DNA of 64,000 bases from Peptostreptococcus russellii (GCF_003012055.1 NZ_JYGE01000006.1:186001-250000); one strand, 5' to 3'; counted from the first letter of the stretch, positions 53,860 to 64,000 are shown. Made by a program: numbers and translations. Notes: generated from the sequence alone by a model not told the origin.

Positions 53860-55773
53860 TTGAATAGGACACTGAAGGGTGCTGGTATTTATTTGGTAAT
53901 ACTAGTTTTAATAGTATTCATAGTACAGTACTCTGGGGGACAAAGTGAGAAGATTGAAGATATGCAGTTTTCGAATGTCTACAAGGAGCTTCAAGACGGC
54001 AATATATCATCTCTTCACATAGTTGATCAAACAGGTATTGAAGGTACCTTAAAAGATGGTAAGACTAAGTTTAAGTCTTACATTCCTGAGGAGGTAAAAG
54101 GAGAACAGCTTTCTGGAGATTTACTTAAGAGCATAGAGAAAGATAAGCTTAAAGTAGGTGCTGAAGCTAAGCCAAAGCCTCCATGGTTATTAGAAATGTT
54201 GCCAACCTTACTGTTATTAGCATTTATGGTGATTGCTTTCTTCATGTTGATGAATCAATCTCAAGGTGGCGGTGGAAAGGTAATGAACTTTGCCAAATCC
54301 AAGGCTAAGGTGCATAAAGACAGTGATAAAGATAAGGTAACTTTCAATGATGTTGCAGGATTGAAGGAAGAAAAGGAAGAATTGAAAGAAGTAGTGGATT
54401 TCTTGAAACATCCAAAGAAGTATATCGAGCTAGGTGCTAGAATACCTAAAGGTATACTATTGGTAGGACCTCCAGGAACTGGTAAAACATACTTATCTAG
54501 AGCTGTAGCTGGAGAGGCAGGAGTGCCATTTTTCAGCATAAGTGGTTCAGATTTCGTTGAGATGTTTGTGGGTGTAGGTGCATCTAGAGTTAGAGATTTA
54601 TTTGAACAGGCCAAAAAAGAATCACCAGCAATTATATTCATAGACGAGATAGATGCTGTTGGTAGAAAAAGAGGTGCTGGTCTAGGTGGCGGACACGATG
54701 AAAGAGAACAAACTCTTAATCAGTTGCTAGTAGAGATGGATGGTTTTGGTGTCAATGAAGGAATCATTATTATGGCTGCTACAAATAGACCTGATATATT
54801 GGACCCTGCTATATTAAGACCTGGTCGTTTTGATAGACAGGTAGTAGTAGGAAAGCCAGATGTAAGGGGAAGAGAAGCAATATTTAAGGTTCATTCTCAT
54901 AATAAGCCATTGGCAGAAGATGTTAACCTTACAGTATTGGCAAAGAGTACACCAGGGTTTACTCCAGCTGATATAGAAAATATAATGAATGAAGCAGCAA
55001 TACTTACTGCCAGAAAGAAAGAAGAAAAGATATCTATGAAATCTATAGAAGAATCAATAACTAAGGTAGTAGTAGGTGTAGCCAAGAAGTCTAGGGTAAT
55101 AAGTGAGAAGGAACGTATACTGACAGCTTACCATGAAGGTGGACATGCAGTGTGTGCTCATATACTAGACCTTATGGATCCAGTTCATCAAGTAACAATC
55201 ATACCAAGAGGTATGGCTGGTGGATTTACTATGCAGTTGCCTACAGAGGATAAGTATTATACTACAAAGGGCGAAATGATGCAGGAGTTAATTGTTTTAC
55301 TTGCTGGTAGAGTGTCTGAAGAGATTAATCTAGATGATATATCTACGGGAGCATCTAATGACTTGGAAAGAGCATCAGCTATAGCTAGAAATATGGTATC
55401 AAAGTATGGTATGAGTGAAAAACTAGGACCAGTAACATATGATACAAATGATGAAGTATTTATTGGTAATAGTATAGGACATACAAAGGAATATTCTGAG
55501 GAAGTAGCTTCTGAAATAGATGATGAAGTAAGACGTATAATAAATGACGCTTATGCAAAGACTAAGAAGTTATTACTTGAAAATCAGGATAGATTGGACT
55601 ATATAGCAAAGGCATTGCTTGAATTTGAAACATTAAATGACAAGCAATTTGAAGAAGCTTTCAATATGTCTTTGGACTTGGAAGAGGAAGAGGCTAGCGA
55701 AGAAGCAATAGAAGCTACTATACAGTCAATTGAAGAAGATAAAGAAGATTTAGATGGAAATAAAGAAATATAG
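53860..55773 (+). CDS. ftsH: ATP-dependent zinc metalloprotease FtsH
   Basis: A membrane-anchored AAA+ protease, 637 residues. Two membrane helices (about 6-24 and 108-127) flank a short external domain. Walker A GPPGTGKT (about 203-210), Walker [12 protein letters not shown] and the [23 protein letters not shown] follow. The zinc site is H425-E-G-G-H, a variant of the usual HEAGH but with both His and the Glu kept. The TTG start at 53860 follows GGAGGAGG. The C-terminus is acidic. It ends at a terminator at 55784. Confidence 0.97.
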   Translation: MNRTLKGAGIYLVILVLIVFIVQYSGGQSEKIEDMQFSNVYKELQDGNISSLHIVDQTGIEGTLKDGKTKFKSYIPEEVKGEQLSGDLLKSIEKDKLKVGAEAKPKPPWLLEMLPTLLLLAFMVIAFFMLMNQSQGGGGKVMNFAKSKAKVHKDSDKDKVTFNDVAGLKEEKEELKEVVDFLKHPKKYIELGARIPKGILLVGPPGTGKTYLSRAVAGEAGVPFFSISGSDFVEMFVGVGASRVRDLFEQAKKESPAIIFIDEIDAVGRKRGAGLGGGHDEREQTLNQLLVEMDGFGVNEGIIIMAATNRPDILDPAILRPGRFDRQVVVGKPDVRGREAIFKVHSHNKPLAEDVNLTVLAKSTPGFTPADIENIMNEAAILTARKKEEKISMKSIEESITKVVVGVAKKSRVISEKERILTAYHEGGHAVCAHILDLMDPVHQVTIIPRGMAGGFTMQLPTEDKYYTTKGEMMQELIVLLAGRVSEEINLDDISTGASNDLERASAIARNMVSKYGMSEKLGPVTYDTNDEVFIGNSIGHTKEYSEEVASEIDDEVRRIINDAYAKTKKLLLENQDRLDYIAKALLEFETLNDKQFEEAFNMSLDLEEEEASEEAIEATIQSIEEDKEDLDGNKEI

Positions 55774-55783
55774 TATTTAAATA

Positions 55784-55827
55784 AAAACTGCCCAATTTAT
55801 GTAAAAATAACTTGAGGCAGTTTTTTT
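55784..55827 (+). terminator. Terminator after ftsH
   Basis: AACTGCC (55786-55792) with GGCAGTT (55816-55822) plus a loop-closing CAA/TTGA, then a T run. Confidence 0.7.
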
Positions 55828-55982
55828 ATAGGAATTTTCTAGCTTAATATAAAAGAATGTTTAAAATTAGACAATTTATATGTACTTTATTGATTATTAT
55901 CCTGTTTATTATGTTAAGATACAAGAAGGCCTATAATTAATTGACCTGATTTTAAAATAAAAAGAGAACTAGGGGGATGAAG

Positions 55983-57011
55983 ATGGATAAAAATGAAAAA
56001 AATATAGAAGAAAGAACTTCATTTAATAAAAAAACAAGCAAAGAACAGGTATTGGATATTTTAATTGAAAATATGGATATACATATATCTGGAGAGGCTA
56101 TATCACAGCAATTAGGAATCTCTAGAGCCTCTGTATGGAAACATATTAACTCTTTAAAAAAGGAAGGTTTTGAAATAGAGTCAAAAAGTGGAATAGGTTA
56201 TATTCTTCTTGGAAAGACAGATAGCAGCCTTACTTCTTATGAAATTAAAAGAGGTCTGGAAACTGAATTTATAGGACAAAATATTGAATACTTTAAAAGT
56301 ATAGATTCAACCAATACATTTGCAAAAAATATAGCACCAAAATCAGATGAAGGAATGGTGATAATATCTGATGAGCAAATTAGCGGGAAAGGTAGAGTTG
56401 GCAGAGAATGGATATCAAAAGAAAATGAAGGTATATACTTTAGTATTATCTTAAAGCCTGATATAGATATTATGAATGCAAGCTTTTTAACACAAGTGGC
56501 TGGAGCTGCTATGGTGTCTTCCCTTGAAAAAATGGGTGTCGAAAGCACTATAAAGTGGCCAAACGATATAATAGTAAATGGCAAAAAAATCTCGGGGATT
56601 TTAACAGAAATGAGTGCAGAGATAGACCAAATATCATATATAGTAGTTGGAATAGGTGTAAATCTATACAATCAAAGCTTTGAAGAGGAGATAGAATCTA
56701 AGGCGACTTCATTGAAAAAAGAAGGATATGATATAGATAAAAAAGAGTTTTTACAAAGATTTTTCCTTGAATTTGAAGATTTATATAAAGAGTTTTTATC
56801 TGGAGATAAGGAAAGTACAATATCCATATTAAGAAAAAAGTCAGCGGTTTTAGATAAGGAAGTATACATAATAGATAGGACTGGAAAAACAAAAGTATAT
56901 GCTAGAGACATTGATGAAAATGGGAATTTGTTGGTAGAAAAAGAAAATGGAAGCATAGAAACAATATTTACAGGCGAAATATCAATCAGAGGATTAGAGT
57001 CATATATTTAA
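55983..57011 (+). CDS. birA: Biotin operon repressor/biotin-protein ligase
   Basis: A bifunctional BirA: N-terminal winged HTH (GEAISQQLGISRASVWKHIN, about 35-54), central biotin ligase domain (GKGRVGREWISKENEGIYFS with the biotinyl-AMP-binding GKGRVGREW loop; IKWPNDIIVNGKKISGIL) and a C-terminal SH3-like domain. ATG 55983 is used: GGGGG (55972-55976) leaves the right spacing, whereas it abuts ATG 55977. About 342 residues. No bio genes are nearby; it would repress them elsewhere and biotinylate carboxylase carriers. Confidence 0.93.
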   Translation: MDKNEKNIEERTSFNKKTSKEQVLDILIENMDIHISGEAISQQLGISRASVWKHINSLKKEGFEIESKSGIGYILLGKTDSSLTSYEIKRGLETEFIGQNIEYFKSIDSTNTFAKNIAPKSDEGMVIISDEQISGKGRVGREWISKENEGIYFSIILKPDIDIMNASFLTQVAGAAMVSSLEKMGVESTIKWPNDIIVNGKKISGILTEMSAEIDQISYIVVGIGVNLYNQSFEEEIESKATSLKKEGYDIDKKEFLQRFFLEFEDLYKEFLSGDKESTISILRKKSAVLDKEVYIIDRTGKTKVYARDIDENGNLLVEKENGSIETIFTGEISIRGLESYI

Positions 57012-57133
57012 CTAAAAGGGATATTTTTTAGTTGCAAATTTAAAATAAAAAGAAAATCCTATTAAAATATAAAGAGTTTAAGCCATAAGGATTCATAATA
57101 GATGTTGGAAAAGTAGAGTGTACAATATAATTC

Positions 57134-57162
57134 TTGATTATATATATCTCTGGTGATAAAAT
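57134..57162 (+). promoter_or_regulatory. Promoter of coaX-dusB
   Basis: TTGATT (57134-57139), 17-bp spacer, TAAAAT (57157-57162), about 100 bp before coaX. Confidence 0.45.
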
Positions 57163-57263
57163 AGTAATGTTATTCATAGAAAGTATGCAAAAAGCGAAAA
57201 AAATAGTAAAAATGATATATAAAATAAGCTAAACAATATAGAGAAAAAGGAAAGGATAATAAA

Positions 57264-58037
57264 ATGTTATTAGTTTTCGACGTGGGAAATACAAATATGG
57301 TCTTGGGAGTATATGATGGCAAGGCCTTAATAAGAGATTGGAGAATAAATACTGACCTAAATAAGACTTCTGATGAATATGGGGTTTTGATTAAAAATTT
57401 ATTTGATGCAAGTGACATACCGTTAACATGTATAAAAGATATAATTATATCTTCTGTAGTGCCTGCAGTTATGCACTCTTTAGAGAATTTCTGTAAAAAA
57501 TACTGTAACATTAATCCTTTGATAGTGGGACCTGGAATAAAGACAGGCTTGAATATAAAGTACTATGATCCAAAGATGGTGGGTGCTGACAGAATAGTAA
57601 ATGCTGTATCTGCAATATCAAAGTATAAGACACCACTTATTATAATTGATTTTGGAACTGCAACTACTTATTGTGCAATTTCAGAAAGTGGAGAGTATCT
57701 AGGCGGTTCAATATCTCCAGGAGTGAAGATATCTAGTGAAGCACTTTTCCAAAATGCTTCTAAACTGCCAAGAGTGGAGCTTATAAAGCCAGATTTTACA
57801 ATATGCAAAGATACTGTGTCAGCTATGCAGGCTGGTATTATATATGGATATGCAGGTCAAGTAGAAAAGATAGTAACATTGATGAAAGAAGAGCTTGGAG
57901 ATGAAAATACAACAGTAATAGCAACAGGTGGTCTTGCAAACTTAATATGTAGTGAGACGGATGTAATAGATGTAGTTGATTCAAATCTATCTCTTGAAGG
58001 ACTTAGACTTATACACGAAAAAAATAAGGTTCAGTAA
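57264..58037 (+). CDS. coaX: Type III pantothenate kinase
   Basis: Phosphorylates pantothenate, the first step of CoA synthesis; it is the CoaX form that is not feedback-inhibited by CoA. The 257-residue product has [48 protein letters not shown] and [16 protein letters not shown], the ASKHA-fold motifs. The SD is AAAGGA. dusB follows after 35 bp, an order common in Clostridia and Bacilli. Confidence 0.95.
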   Translation: MLLVFDVGNTNMVLGVYDGKALIRDWRINTDLNKTSDEYGVLIKNLFDASDIPLTCIKDIIISSVVPAVMHSLENFCKKYCNINPLIVGPGIKTGLNIKYYDPKMVGADRIVNAVSAISKYKTPLIIIDFGTATTYCAISESGEYLGGSISPGVKISSEALFQNASKLPRVELIKPDFTICKDTVSAMQAGIIYGYAGQVEKIVTLMKEELGDENTTVIATGGLANLICSETDVIDVVDSNLSLEGLRLIHEKNKVQ

Positions 58038-58072
58038 TAATTTCTGAGTGATATTAGAAATGAGAGGTAAAG

Positions 58073-59035
58073 ATGAAATTTAAAGATTTTGAAGTTGAAA
58101 ATGAGGTTTTTCTAGCTCCTATGGCAGGGGTGACAGACTTACCATTTAGATTAATATGCAAGGAGCATGGCTGTGGTCTTTTATATACAGAAATGATTAA
58201 TGCTAAGGCTCTTTGCTATGATGATGAAAAAACAAAAAAGATGTTAAATATACTTGAAGAAGAGATGCCGGTAGCTATCCAAATATTTGGTAGTGAGCCA
58301 GAGTATATGGGAAAAGCATCTGAGATATTAAATAAATATCCCAATGCCATTTTAGATATAAATATGGGTTGTCCAGCACCAAAGGTAGTAAAAAACGGTG
58401 ATGGATCGGCTCTTATGAGAAATCCTGAACTCGCTAAAAGGGTGATATCTTCAGTAGTAGAGGCTTCTCAAAAACCAGTAACCCTAAAGATAAGAAAGGG
58501 TTGGGATGATGAGAATTTAAATGCAATGCAAATTGCAAAGATAGGGCAAGAGTGTGGAATATCAGCCCTTACAATACACGGTAGAACAAGAGAACAGTAC
58601 TATTCAGGCAAGGCTGATTGGGAGATTATAAAAGAATTAAAATCTGAATTAAGCATTCCAGTAATAGGAAATGGTGATGTAACAAGTATTGAAGATGCCA
58701 TTAAGATGAAAGAGGATACAAAGTGCGATGCTATAATGATTGGAAGAGGTGCTCAAGGAAATCCTTGGATATTTGAAAGAATAAGTCATTATCTAAAGAC
58801 AGGTGAGATTTTGCCAGTTCCGAGTAAGGAAGAAAAGTTAGATGTAGCTATAAAACATATGGGATTATCTGTCAAAGAGCACGGTGAGTTTGTAGCCGTA
58901 AGAGAAATGAGAAAACATATTGGCTGGTATCTAAAGGGGATGAAGAATTCTGCAAGGTTTAGAGACGAAATAAACAAAATGGAAAATGTTGATGAAGTCA
59001 TTGCTAAGCTGTTGGAGTATAAAAACACAAAGTAG
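58073..59035 (+). CDS. dusB: tRNA-dihydrouridine synthase
   Basis: An FMN enzyme reducing uridine to dihydrouridine in tRNA D-loops. 320 residues, opening FKDFEVENEVFLAPMAGVTDLPFR, with the catalytic Cys in DINMGCPAPKVVKNGDGSAL (about 100), ALTIHGRTREQYYSGKADWE, and PVIGNGDVTS with IMIGRGAQGNPWIF. Named dusB from the family found beside lysS/coaX. The last 6 codons (YKNTK and stop) lie within the first copy of a 23-bp tandem repeat. Confidence 0.92.
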   Translation: MKFKDFEVENEVFLAPMAGVTDLPFRLICKEHGCGLLYTEMINAKALCYDDEKTKKMLNILEEEMPVAIQIFGSEPEYMGKASEILNKYPNAILDINMGCPAPKVVKNGDGSALMRNPELAKRVISSVVEASQKPVTLKIRKGWDDENLNAMQIAKIGQECGISALTIHGRTREQYYSGKADWEIIKELKSELSIPVIGNGDVTSIEDAIKMKEDTKCDAIMIGRGAQGNPWIFERISHYLKTGEILPVPSKEEKLDVAIKHMGLSVKEHGEFVAVREMRKHIGWYLKGMKNSARFRDEINKMENVDEVIAKLLEYKNTK

Positions 59036-59107
59036 TAAAGTATAAAAATACAAAGTGATAAAGTGTAAAAACATAAAGTAATAAAGTGTAAAAACACAAA
59101 GTGATAA
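59016..59107 (+). repeat. 23-bp tandem repeat crossing the dusB stop
   Basis: Four copies of 23 bp, each near AGTATAAAAA-ACA-AAAGTGATAA: 59016-59038, 59039-59061, 59062-59084, 59085-59107, with a decayed fifth. The first copy encodes the dusB C-terminus and supplies its stop codon. Confidence 0.95.
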
Positions 59108-59290
59108 AGTACAAAAATAGAAAAATATGATAAATATTTGCTTTTATATCAAATTTGAAGAAATAGATATAGTTTATAGTAAAGCACTATCTTTTAGAAA
59201 ACGGTTTTGATTTGAAAAGCGAGTGTTTAACAAAAATATAAATTTGAACTTACTAATATACTGTTGATATCTTAAATAAGAATAAGCTTT

Positions 59291-59330
59291 AAAAAGGTCT
59301 TCTGCTTGATAGAAGGCCTTTTATTTTTTA
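59291..59330 (+). terminator. Terminator after dusB
   Basis: AAAAAGGTCTTCT (59291-59303) pairs with AGAAGGCCTTTT (59311-59322), then T-rich sequence. Confidence 0.75.
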
Positions 59331-59527
59331 AAAAGATATTCTTTATTTAATGAAAAAGAAAAAAGAAAAAATAGCATAAATATAAGTTGAATTTTATTTT
59401 TAAAGTAATCTAAAATATTATAAAATAATGTTTTCATATGAAATAAGAAAAAAACTATGAAAAGTTGCCTAGAGCTGAAAGTCTTATAGCTTAGGTATTT
59501 GAAGGCCTTTATAGGACTTTCTTGTCC

Positions 59528-59556
59528 TTGACATTATGAGATAATTAGAATATAAT
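59528..59556 (+). promoter_or_regulatory. Perfect-consensus promoter of greA-lysS
   Basis: TTGACA (59528-59533), 17-bp spacer, TATAAT (59551-59556), an exact sigma-A consensus. The leader of about 100 nt carries one hairpin. Confidence 0.8.
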
Positions 59557-59658
59557 ATAGCGGATATAATATAAATTGTGTTAAAAATAGACACAATTTA
59601 AAACTATAGTAAAATCAAGTAATTAATTGTAATTTATATAATAAATGGAGGTCCATAA

Positions 59659-60144
59659 ATGGAGGAGAATATTAAAAAAGAAATTATCCTAACTCAAGAA
59701 GGTTATGATAAGCTAGAAGAAGAATTAGAACTTTTAAAAACTACAAAAAGAAAAGAAGTTGCAGAGAGATTAAAGGTTGCTATATCATTTGGTGACTTAT
59801 CAGAAAACGCTGAGTATGATGAGGCCAAAAAGGAGCAAGCTGCTCTAGAAGAAAGAATAATGAAGCTAGAAAATATGGTAAGAATAGCTGTAATTATTGA
59901 TGAAGAGAATGTAGATTTAGACATAGTTACAATAGGTTCAATAGTAAAGATATATGACAAGGATTTTGATGAAGACGTAGAATACACTATCGTAGGTAGT
60001 GCAGAAGCTGATCCATATGACTTTAAGATATCAAATGAATCTCCAGTAGGAAAAGCACTTTTAGGTAGACAAAAGGGCGAAGAAGTAAATGTAACTGTAC
60101 CAGATGGTATAACAAAGTTAAAAATATTAGACATCACTAGATAG
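59659..60144 (+). CDS. greA: Transcription elongation factor GreA
   Basis: Rescues backtracked RNA polymerase by stimulating transcript cleavage. 161 residues: N-terminal coiled coil ([20 protein letters not shown], then [20 protein letters not shown] with the acidic tip [10 protein letters not shown]) and C-terminal FKBP-like domain ([31 protein letters not shown]). GGAGG precedes ATG 59659. lysS follows, as in many Firmicutes. Confidence 0.97.
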   Translation: MEENIKKEIILTQEGYDKLEEELELLKTTKRKEVAERLKVAISFGDLSENAEYDEAKKEQAALEERIMKLENMVRIAVIIDEENVDLDIVTIGSIVKIYDKDFDEDVEYTIVGSAEADPYDFKISNESPVGKALLGRQKGEEVNVTVPDGITKLKILDITR

Positions 60145-60406
60145 TTAGATAGATTGTATTTATTGAATTTTATCTTTATCAAATATATTTTAGAGTATCT
60201 AAACATATCTCAAAGAGTATACTCATTTAAAAAGATTATATTTTCTAAAAAAGTCTATGTAAAGTGGGCTTTCTTAAAGATTTTATAAGTTTATCTATAT
60301 GAATATTTTGATCAATTTAGTTATGGTAGGTGATTGACTGTGGCTATTTTAGATAAAAGAATAATACAAGTTAAAAATGATAAATAAAGCTAAACAGGAG
60401 GAAAAA

Positions 60407-62362
60407 ATGGGAAACAATAAGCCAGAAAATCAGGTTGAAAACCTAAGTGAAGTTCTTCAGGTTAGAAGAGATAAGCTTAAAGAACTTCAGGAAATGGGTA
60501 AGGATCCGTTTAAGATAAGTAAGTATGATGTAACACATCACTCTGAAGAAATTAAGGAAAACTATGATACATTAGAAGAACAGCGTGTAAGTATAGCTGG
60601 ACGTATAATGACAAAGAGAGTAATGGGTAAGGCATCATTTATGCATTTACAGGACCAGAGTGGAAGAATTCAGGTATATGTAAAAAGAGATGATGTAGGA
60701 GTAGATGACTACAAGCTATTTAAAAAATATGATATGGGAGATATTGTAGGTATAGAAGGTTTTGTATTCAAGACTAAGACTGAAGAGATATCTGTTCATG
60801 CAGAAAAGATAGTTTTACTTTCAAAGTCACTTCAGATACTTCCTGAAAAGTATCATGGATTAAAGGATATGGATCTAAGATATAGACAGAGATATGTAGA
60901 TCTTATAGTAAATCCTGAAGTTAAGGATGCTTTTATCACTAGAACTAAGGCTTTAAAGGCTCTAAGAGCTTACTTAGATGAAAGAGGATTCCTAGAAGTA
61001 GAAACTCCAATACTAAATACTATAGCTGGTGGAGCTAATGCGAAGCCATTTGTAACTCACCACAATACTTTGAATATACCAATGTACCTTAGAATAGCAA
61101 ATGAGCTATACCTAAAGAGACTTATAGTTGGTGGATTCGATAAGGTATATGAAATGGGAAGAATGTTCAGAAACGAAGGAATGGACATGAAACATAACCC
61201 AGAATATACTGCAATTGAATTATATCAGGCTTATGCTGACTATAATGATATGATGGATATAACAGAAAATCTAATATCACATATGGCAGAAGTAGCAACT
61301 GGAAGTATGAAGGTTGATTTCCAGGGTACAGAAATAGACTTTACACCTCCTTGGAAGAGAATGACAATGGAAGATTGTGTAAAGGAATATGCTGGTGTAG
61401 ATTTCTCTGAAATAGATACAGATGAAGAAGCTCTAAAGATAGCAGAAGAAAAGGGAATAGAAATAACTCCAGGAATGAGACGTGGAGAAGTAATAAGTGC
61501 TTTCTTTGAAGAGTTCGGTGAAGATCAGCTAGTTCAACCTACATTTATTACTCACCACCCAGTAGAAATATCTCCTCTTGCTAAGAGAAATGTTGAAGAC
61601 CCAAGAGTAACAGATAGATTCGAAGCTTTTGCAAACAGATGGGAACTTGCAAATGCATTCTCTGAGCTTAATGATCCAATTGACCAGAAGGGTAGATTTG
61701 AAGACCAGGTAAGAAAGAGAGAACTAGGTGATGATGAAGCTTGTGAAATGGATGAAGACTTTATAAATGCACTAGAAGTAGGACTTCCTCCAACTGGTGG
61801 ACTAGGAATAGGTATAGATAGAGTAATTATGCTTCTTACAAATTCAGCATCAATAAGAGACGTATTGTTATTCCCAACAATGAAGCCTCTAAGAGATCAT
61901 GATGATGAAGATAATACTGAAAAGCAAGTTTCTGAGCTAGAAGATATTAAAACTTACGACCAACCGATGACAGATTTAGAAGAAGTTGATTTTTCTAAAG
62001 TTAAAGTTGAGTCTCTATTTGAAGATATGATTGACTTTGAAACTTTCTCTAAAGCTGATTTTAGAGCGGTAAAAGTTTTAGACTGTGAAGAAGTGCCTAA
62101 GAGTAAGAAACTTTTAAAATTCACTCTAGATGATGGATCTGGTAAAGATAGAGTTATCTTAAGTGGAATTAAAGAAAATTACAGTGCAGAAGAATTAGTT
62201 GGAAAAACACTGTTAGCTATATGTAACCTTCCACCAAGAAAGATGATGGGAATTGATTCCGAAGGAATGATTATCTCAGCCATCCATGAGGAAGAAGGGG
62301 AAGAAAAGTTAAATGTTATAATGTTAAGCCATAGAATACCAGCAGGGGCAAAAATGCACTAA
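60407..62362 (+). CDS. lysS: Lysyl-tRNA synthetase with C-terminal Trbp111-like tRNA-binding domain
   Basis: A class II LysRS charging tRNA-Lys. ATG 60407 follows AGGAGG; the frame's ATG 60377 has no SD. The usual parts are an OB-fold anticodon domain (about 55-140; [20 protein letters not shown]) and the catalytic core with motif 2 ([20 protein letters not shown]) and motif 3 ([14 protein letters not shown]), ending near residue 500. An extra C-terminal OB domain follows (about 545-651; [36 protein letters not shown]). It matches the Trbp111/EMAP-II/MetRS-C type. That makes 651 residues against about 500 normally. The fusion probably raises tRNA affinity. Confidence 0.95.
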   Translation: MGNNKPENQVENLSEVLQVRRDKLKELQEMGKDPFKISKYDVTHHSEEIKENYDTLEEQRVSIAGRIMTKRVMGKASFMHLQDQSGRIQVYVKRDDVGVDDYKLFKKYDMGDIVGIEGFVFKTKTEEISVHAEKIVLLSKSLQILPEKYHGLKDMDLRYRQRYVDLIVNPEVKDAFITRTKALKALRAYLDERGFLEVETPILNTIAGGANAKPFVTHHNTLNIPMYLRIANELYLKRLIVGGFDKVYEMGRMFRNEGMDMKHNPEYTAIELYQAYADYNDMMDITENLISHMAEVATGSMKVDFQGTEIDFTPPWKRMTMEDCVKEYAGVDFSEIDTDEEALKIAEEKGIEITPGMRRGEVISAFFEEFGEDQLVQPTFITHHPVEISPLAKRNVEDPRVTDRFEAFANRWELANAFSELNDPIDQKGRFEDQVRKRELGDDEACEMDEDFINALEVGLPPTGGLGIGIDRVIMLLTNSASIRDVLLFPTMKPLRDHDDEDNTEKQVSELEDIKTYDQPMTDLEEVDFSKVKVESLFEDMIDFETFSKADFRAVKVLDCEEVPKSKKLLKFTLDDGSGKDRVILSGIKENYSAEELVGKTLLAICNLPPRKMMGIDSEGMIISAIHEEEGEEKLNVIMLSHRIPAGAKMH

Positions 62363-62384
62363 AAAGAATATGCTAAAAAACTTT

Positions 62385-62416
62385 AAAAGGCTGAGGTGAA
62401 AACTTCAGTCTTTTTC
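62385..62416 (+). terminator. Terminator after lysS
   Basis: AAAAGGCTGAGGT (62385-62397) pairs with ACTTCAGTCTTTT (62402-62414), with G-U pairs. Confidence 0.7.
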
Positions 62417-62531
62417 TTTATATTACTATGTATCAAATGATTTTATGTTGGGAAAGGACTTTTTATTTGATATAATTATTGTAATAAATAAAAGTTATAG
62501 ATATAGTTATTGAAAATATATAAAATTAAAC

Positions 62532-62562
62532 AAAAGGGATACTGTTCACAGTATCCCTTTTT
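62532..62562 (-). terminator. Terminator of the aminotransferase gene
   Basis: AAAAGGGATACTG (62532-62544) and CAGTATCCCTTTT (62549-62561) are perfect complements, just beyond the leftward stop. Confidence 0.8.
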
Positions 62563-62588
62563 AATATCTACTAAATTATATTTTAATA

Positions 62589-63770
62589 CTAGAAGAATTT
62601 ATTTATATATCTTTCAAGTCTATCTACGCCTTCAAGAAAATCTTTTTCATTACAGGCATATGAGATTCTGATATACTCATCTATTCCAAAGGCCTTTCCT
62701 GGAACAATTGCAACCTTTTCTTCATCGAGGAAGTTTTGGCAAAATTCCACAGAAAAACTATCCTTATAATCGTATTTTTCCTTTACTTTAGACAAATCTA
62801 CAAATATATAAAAAGCACCTGAAGGCTTAATATAACTGATATGCTTTACCTTATCAAGTCTATTTGTTATGATTTCACATCTTTTTTTGTAAGTATCTGC
62901 CATATACTGCATATCTTCTTCACACTCTAAAAGTGCCCCTAAACCGATATATTGTGCAGTTAGCGATGGATGAGATATAGTGTGGCTTTGAATAGACGTC
63001 ATAGCTTTAGCTATTTCTGAGTTTGAAGCGGTATAACCAAGTCTAACACCAGTCATAGCTGCTGATTTTGCAAATCCATTTACAGTGATAGTGATGTCTT
63101 TTATATCTTCACTAAGTGATGCTAGAGAAACAAAAGTATCATCAAATCTTATTTTTTCATATATTTCATCTGCTAATATATAAATTCCCTTTTCTACACA
63201 TACATTTGCAATATCCAAAAGTTCATCTTTTGTATAGACTGCTCCAGTCGGGTTTGAAGGGTTGGTCATTATAATTAATTTTGTTTTATCAGTTATTGCA
63301 GCTAAGAGCTCATCTTTTGTAAGCTTGAAGCTATTTTCCTTTTTAGTTTTAACTTCTACGGGGATAGCATTAGTCACCTTGACTATTTCAGAGTAGCTTA
63401 CCCAGTATGGAAGAGGAAGAAGGACTTCATCTCCTGGATCAGTAGTTGCAAGTAAGACATTTGTAAGTGAGTTCTTTGCCCCACTTGATAGAACAATTTG
63501 ATCAATTGTATAGTCTACATTATTTTCTCTTGATAGTTTTTTACAGATTTCTTCTCTGAGTTCTTTTATACCTGCTACAAAATCATATTTTGTTTTGTTT
63601 TCATCAAGGGATTTTTTTCCGTATTCTTTTGCTTTTTCTGGAACATTGAAATCAGGTTCTCCTATGCTTAGGCTGATAACATCAATTCCATTTGCTTTCA
63701 TTTCCTTAACCTTAGAACTGATTGCAACAGTTACTGAAGGTGTAATATTTTTTAAACGATTAGATAGCAT
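62589..63770 (-). CDS. Class I pyridoxal-phosphate aminotransferase (aspartate aminotransferase-like)
   Basis: A 393-residue fold-type I aminotransferase of the AspB subgroup, likely moving amino groups between aspartate or other amino acids and 2-oxoglutarate. SLSIGEPDFNVPEKAKEYGK, VLLATTDPGDEVLLPLPYWV and TNPSNPTGAVY are typical. The PLP lysine is in GFAKSAAMTGVRLGY, and FYIFVDLSKV and IRISYACNE close the domain. ATG 63770 follows AGGAGG. Exact substrate choice (Asp, aromatic, Ala) is uncertain. Confidence 0.9.
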   Translation of the reverse strand: MLSNRLKNITPSVTVAISSKVKEMKANGIDVISLSIGEPDFNVPEKAKEYGKKSLDENKTKYDFVAGIKELREEICKKLSRENNVDYTIDQIVLSSGAKNSLTNVLLATTDPGDEVLLPLPYWVSYSEIVKVTNAIPVEVKTKKENSFKLTKDELLAAITDKTKLIIMTNPSNPTGAVYTKDELLDIANVCVEKGIYILADEIYEKIRFDDTFVSLASLSEDIKDITITVNGFAKSAAMTGVRLGYTASNSEIAKAMTSIQSHTISHPSLTAQYIGLGALLECEEDMQYMADTYKKRCEIITNRLDKVKHISYIKPSGAFYIFVDLSKVKEKYDYKDSFSVEFCQNFLDEEKVAIVPGKAFGIDEYIRISYACNEKDFLEGVDRLERYINKFF

Positions 63771-64000
63771 TTTTATTCCTCCTTGAATTTAATAACGCGA
63801 TAAATAATATCATATCATATCTAGCATTTTATTATGTTCAAACATCTATCAATCTGACTACTGGGCTTGTTTTAAAAAAATTAAAGATTATTTAGTAATA
63901 GTGAGCAATCAAGAAATTATAGATGCTCATCAACTTAATATAGTTATCTTTCTAAAACTCAATTATAGTTACTTGTTTGTTAGTTACTATTAAAATTAGA
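63771..64000. other. Right window edge, no gene seen
   Basis: 230 bp of AT-rich sequence upstream of the aminotransferase gene, presumably holding its leftward promoter. No ORF with an SD and no clear hairpin was seen. Confidence 0.4.

Larger units (their letters stand above)
59108..59658 (+). other. Gap between dusB and greA
   Basis: Contains a terminator (59291-59330), a hairpin GAAAGTCTTATA (59477-59488) with TATAGGACTTTC (about 59511-59522), the greA promoter and a leader hairpin AAATTGTGT (59573-59581) with ACACAATTT (59591-59599). No ORF was found. Confidence 0.55.

Overview
The window is a 64 kb stretch of a very AT-rich, low-GC Gram-positive chromosome. AGA is the dominant arginine codon, Shine-Dalgarno (SD) sites are AGGAGG-type, TTG and GTG starts are frequent, and promoters are sigma-A-like. 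Gene content suggests an anaerobic Clostridia member, most likely Peptostreptococcaceae and possibly Peptostreptococcus. That assignment rests on protein style and is an inference. No rRNA, tRNA, CRISPR array, phage or intact insertion sequence was seen.

Region 1 (1-21340) is the ribosomal protein/RNA polymerase region: rplK (partial), rplA, an L10-type leader, rplJ, rplL, then rpoB and rpoC. About 11.5 kb of accessory genes separate rplL from rpoB. They are a BioB-like radical SAM gene with a three-gene ABC importer, a lactonase-like beta-propeller gene, a small membrane protein, and a four-gene SGNH/DUF4358/MBOAT/DHHW operon that looks like a cell-surface O-acetylation system. The importer's binding-protein gene has an in-frame TAG inside its signal peptide. 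The rpoBC unit ends at a strong terminator and is not followed by rpsL-rpsG-fusA.

Region 2 (21400-27750) holds a CPA2 antiporter, a 1.3 kb gene-free AT-rich stretch, a GNAT acetyltransferase, a double-rhodanese lipoprotein, a DUF1269 protein and a DUF2974 lipase-like protein.

Region 3 (27850-32620) is the threonine/aspartate operon hom-thrC-thrB-lysC. The lysC gene carries an internal SD and start matching the known beta-subunit arrangement of Bacillus LysC. Region 4 (33150-38630) is pyrF-carA-carB behind a complete PyrR-type attenuator.

Region 5 (39643-41750, minus strand) is the cysteine operon cysK-cysE. Its roughly 400-nt leader begins at a consensus promoter, has a palindrome over the probable transcription start, and encodes a 25-residue peptide with five consecutive Cys codons followed at once by a hairpin. 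This looks like dual transcriptional and ribosome-mediated control of cysteine synthesis and is the most interesting signal in the window.

Region 6 (42000-63800) is mostly housekeeping: HD hydrolase, HTH regulator, ferritin, RNA-modification enzymes, UPF0489 and SEC-C proteins, veg, ispE, a GntR regulator, murI, DUF1934, tilS, ftsH, birA, coaX, dusB, greA, lysS and an aminotransferase. The lysS product carries an unusual C-terminal Trbp111/MetRS-C-like tRNA-binding domain. Three short tandem-repeat tracts sit directly behind stop codons (39399, 42613, 59016).
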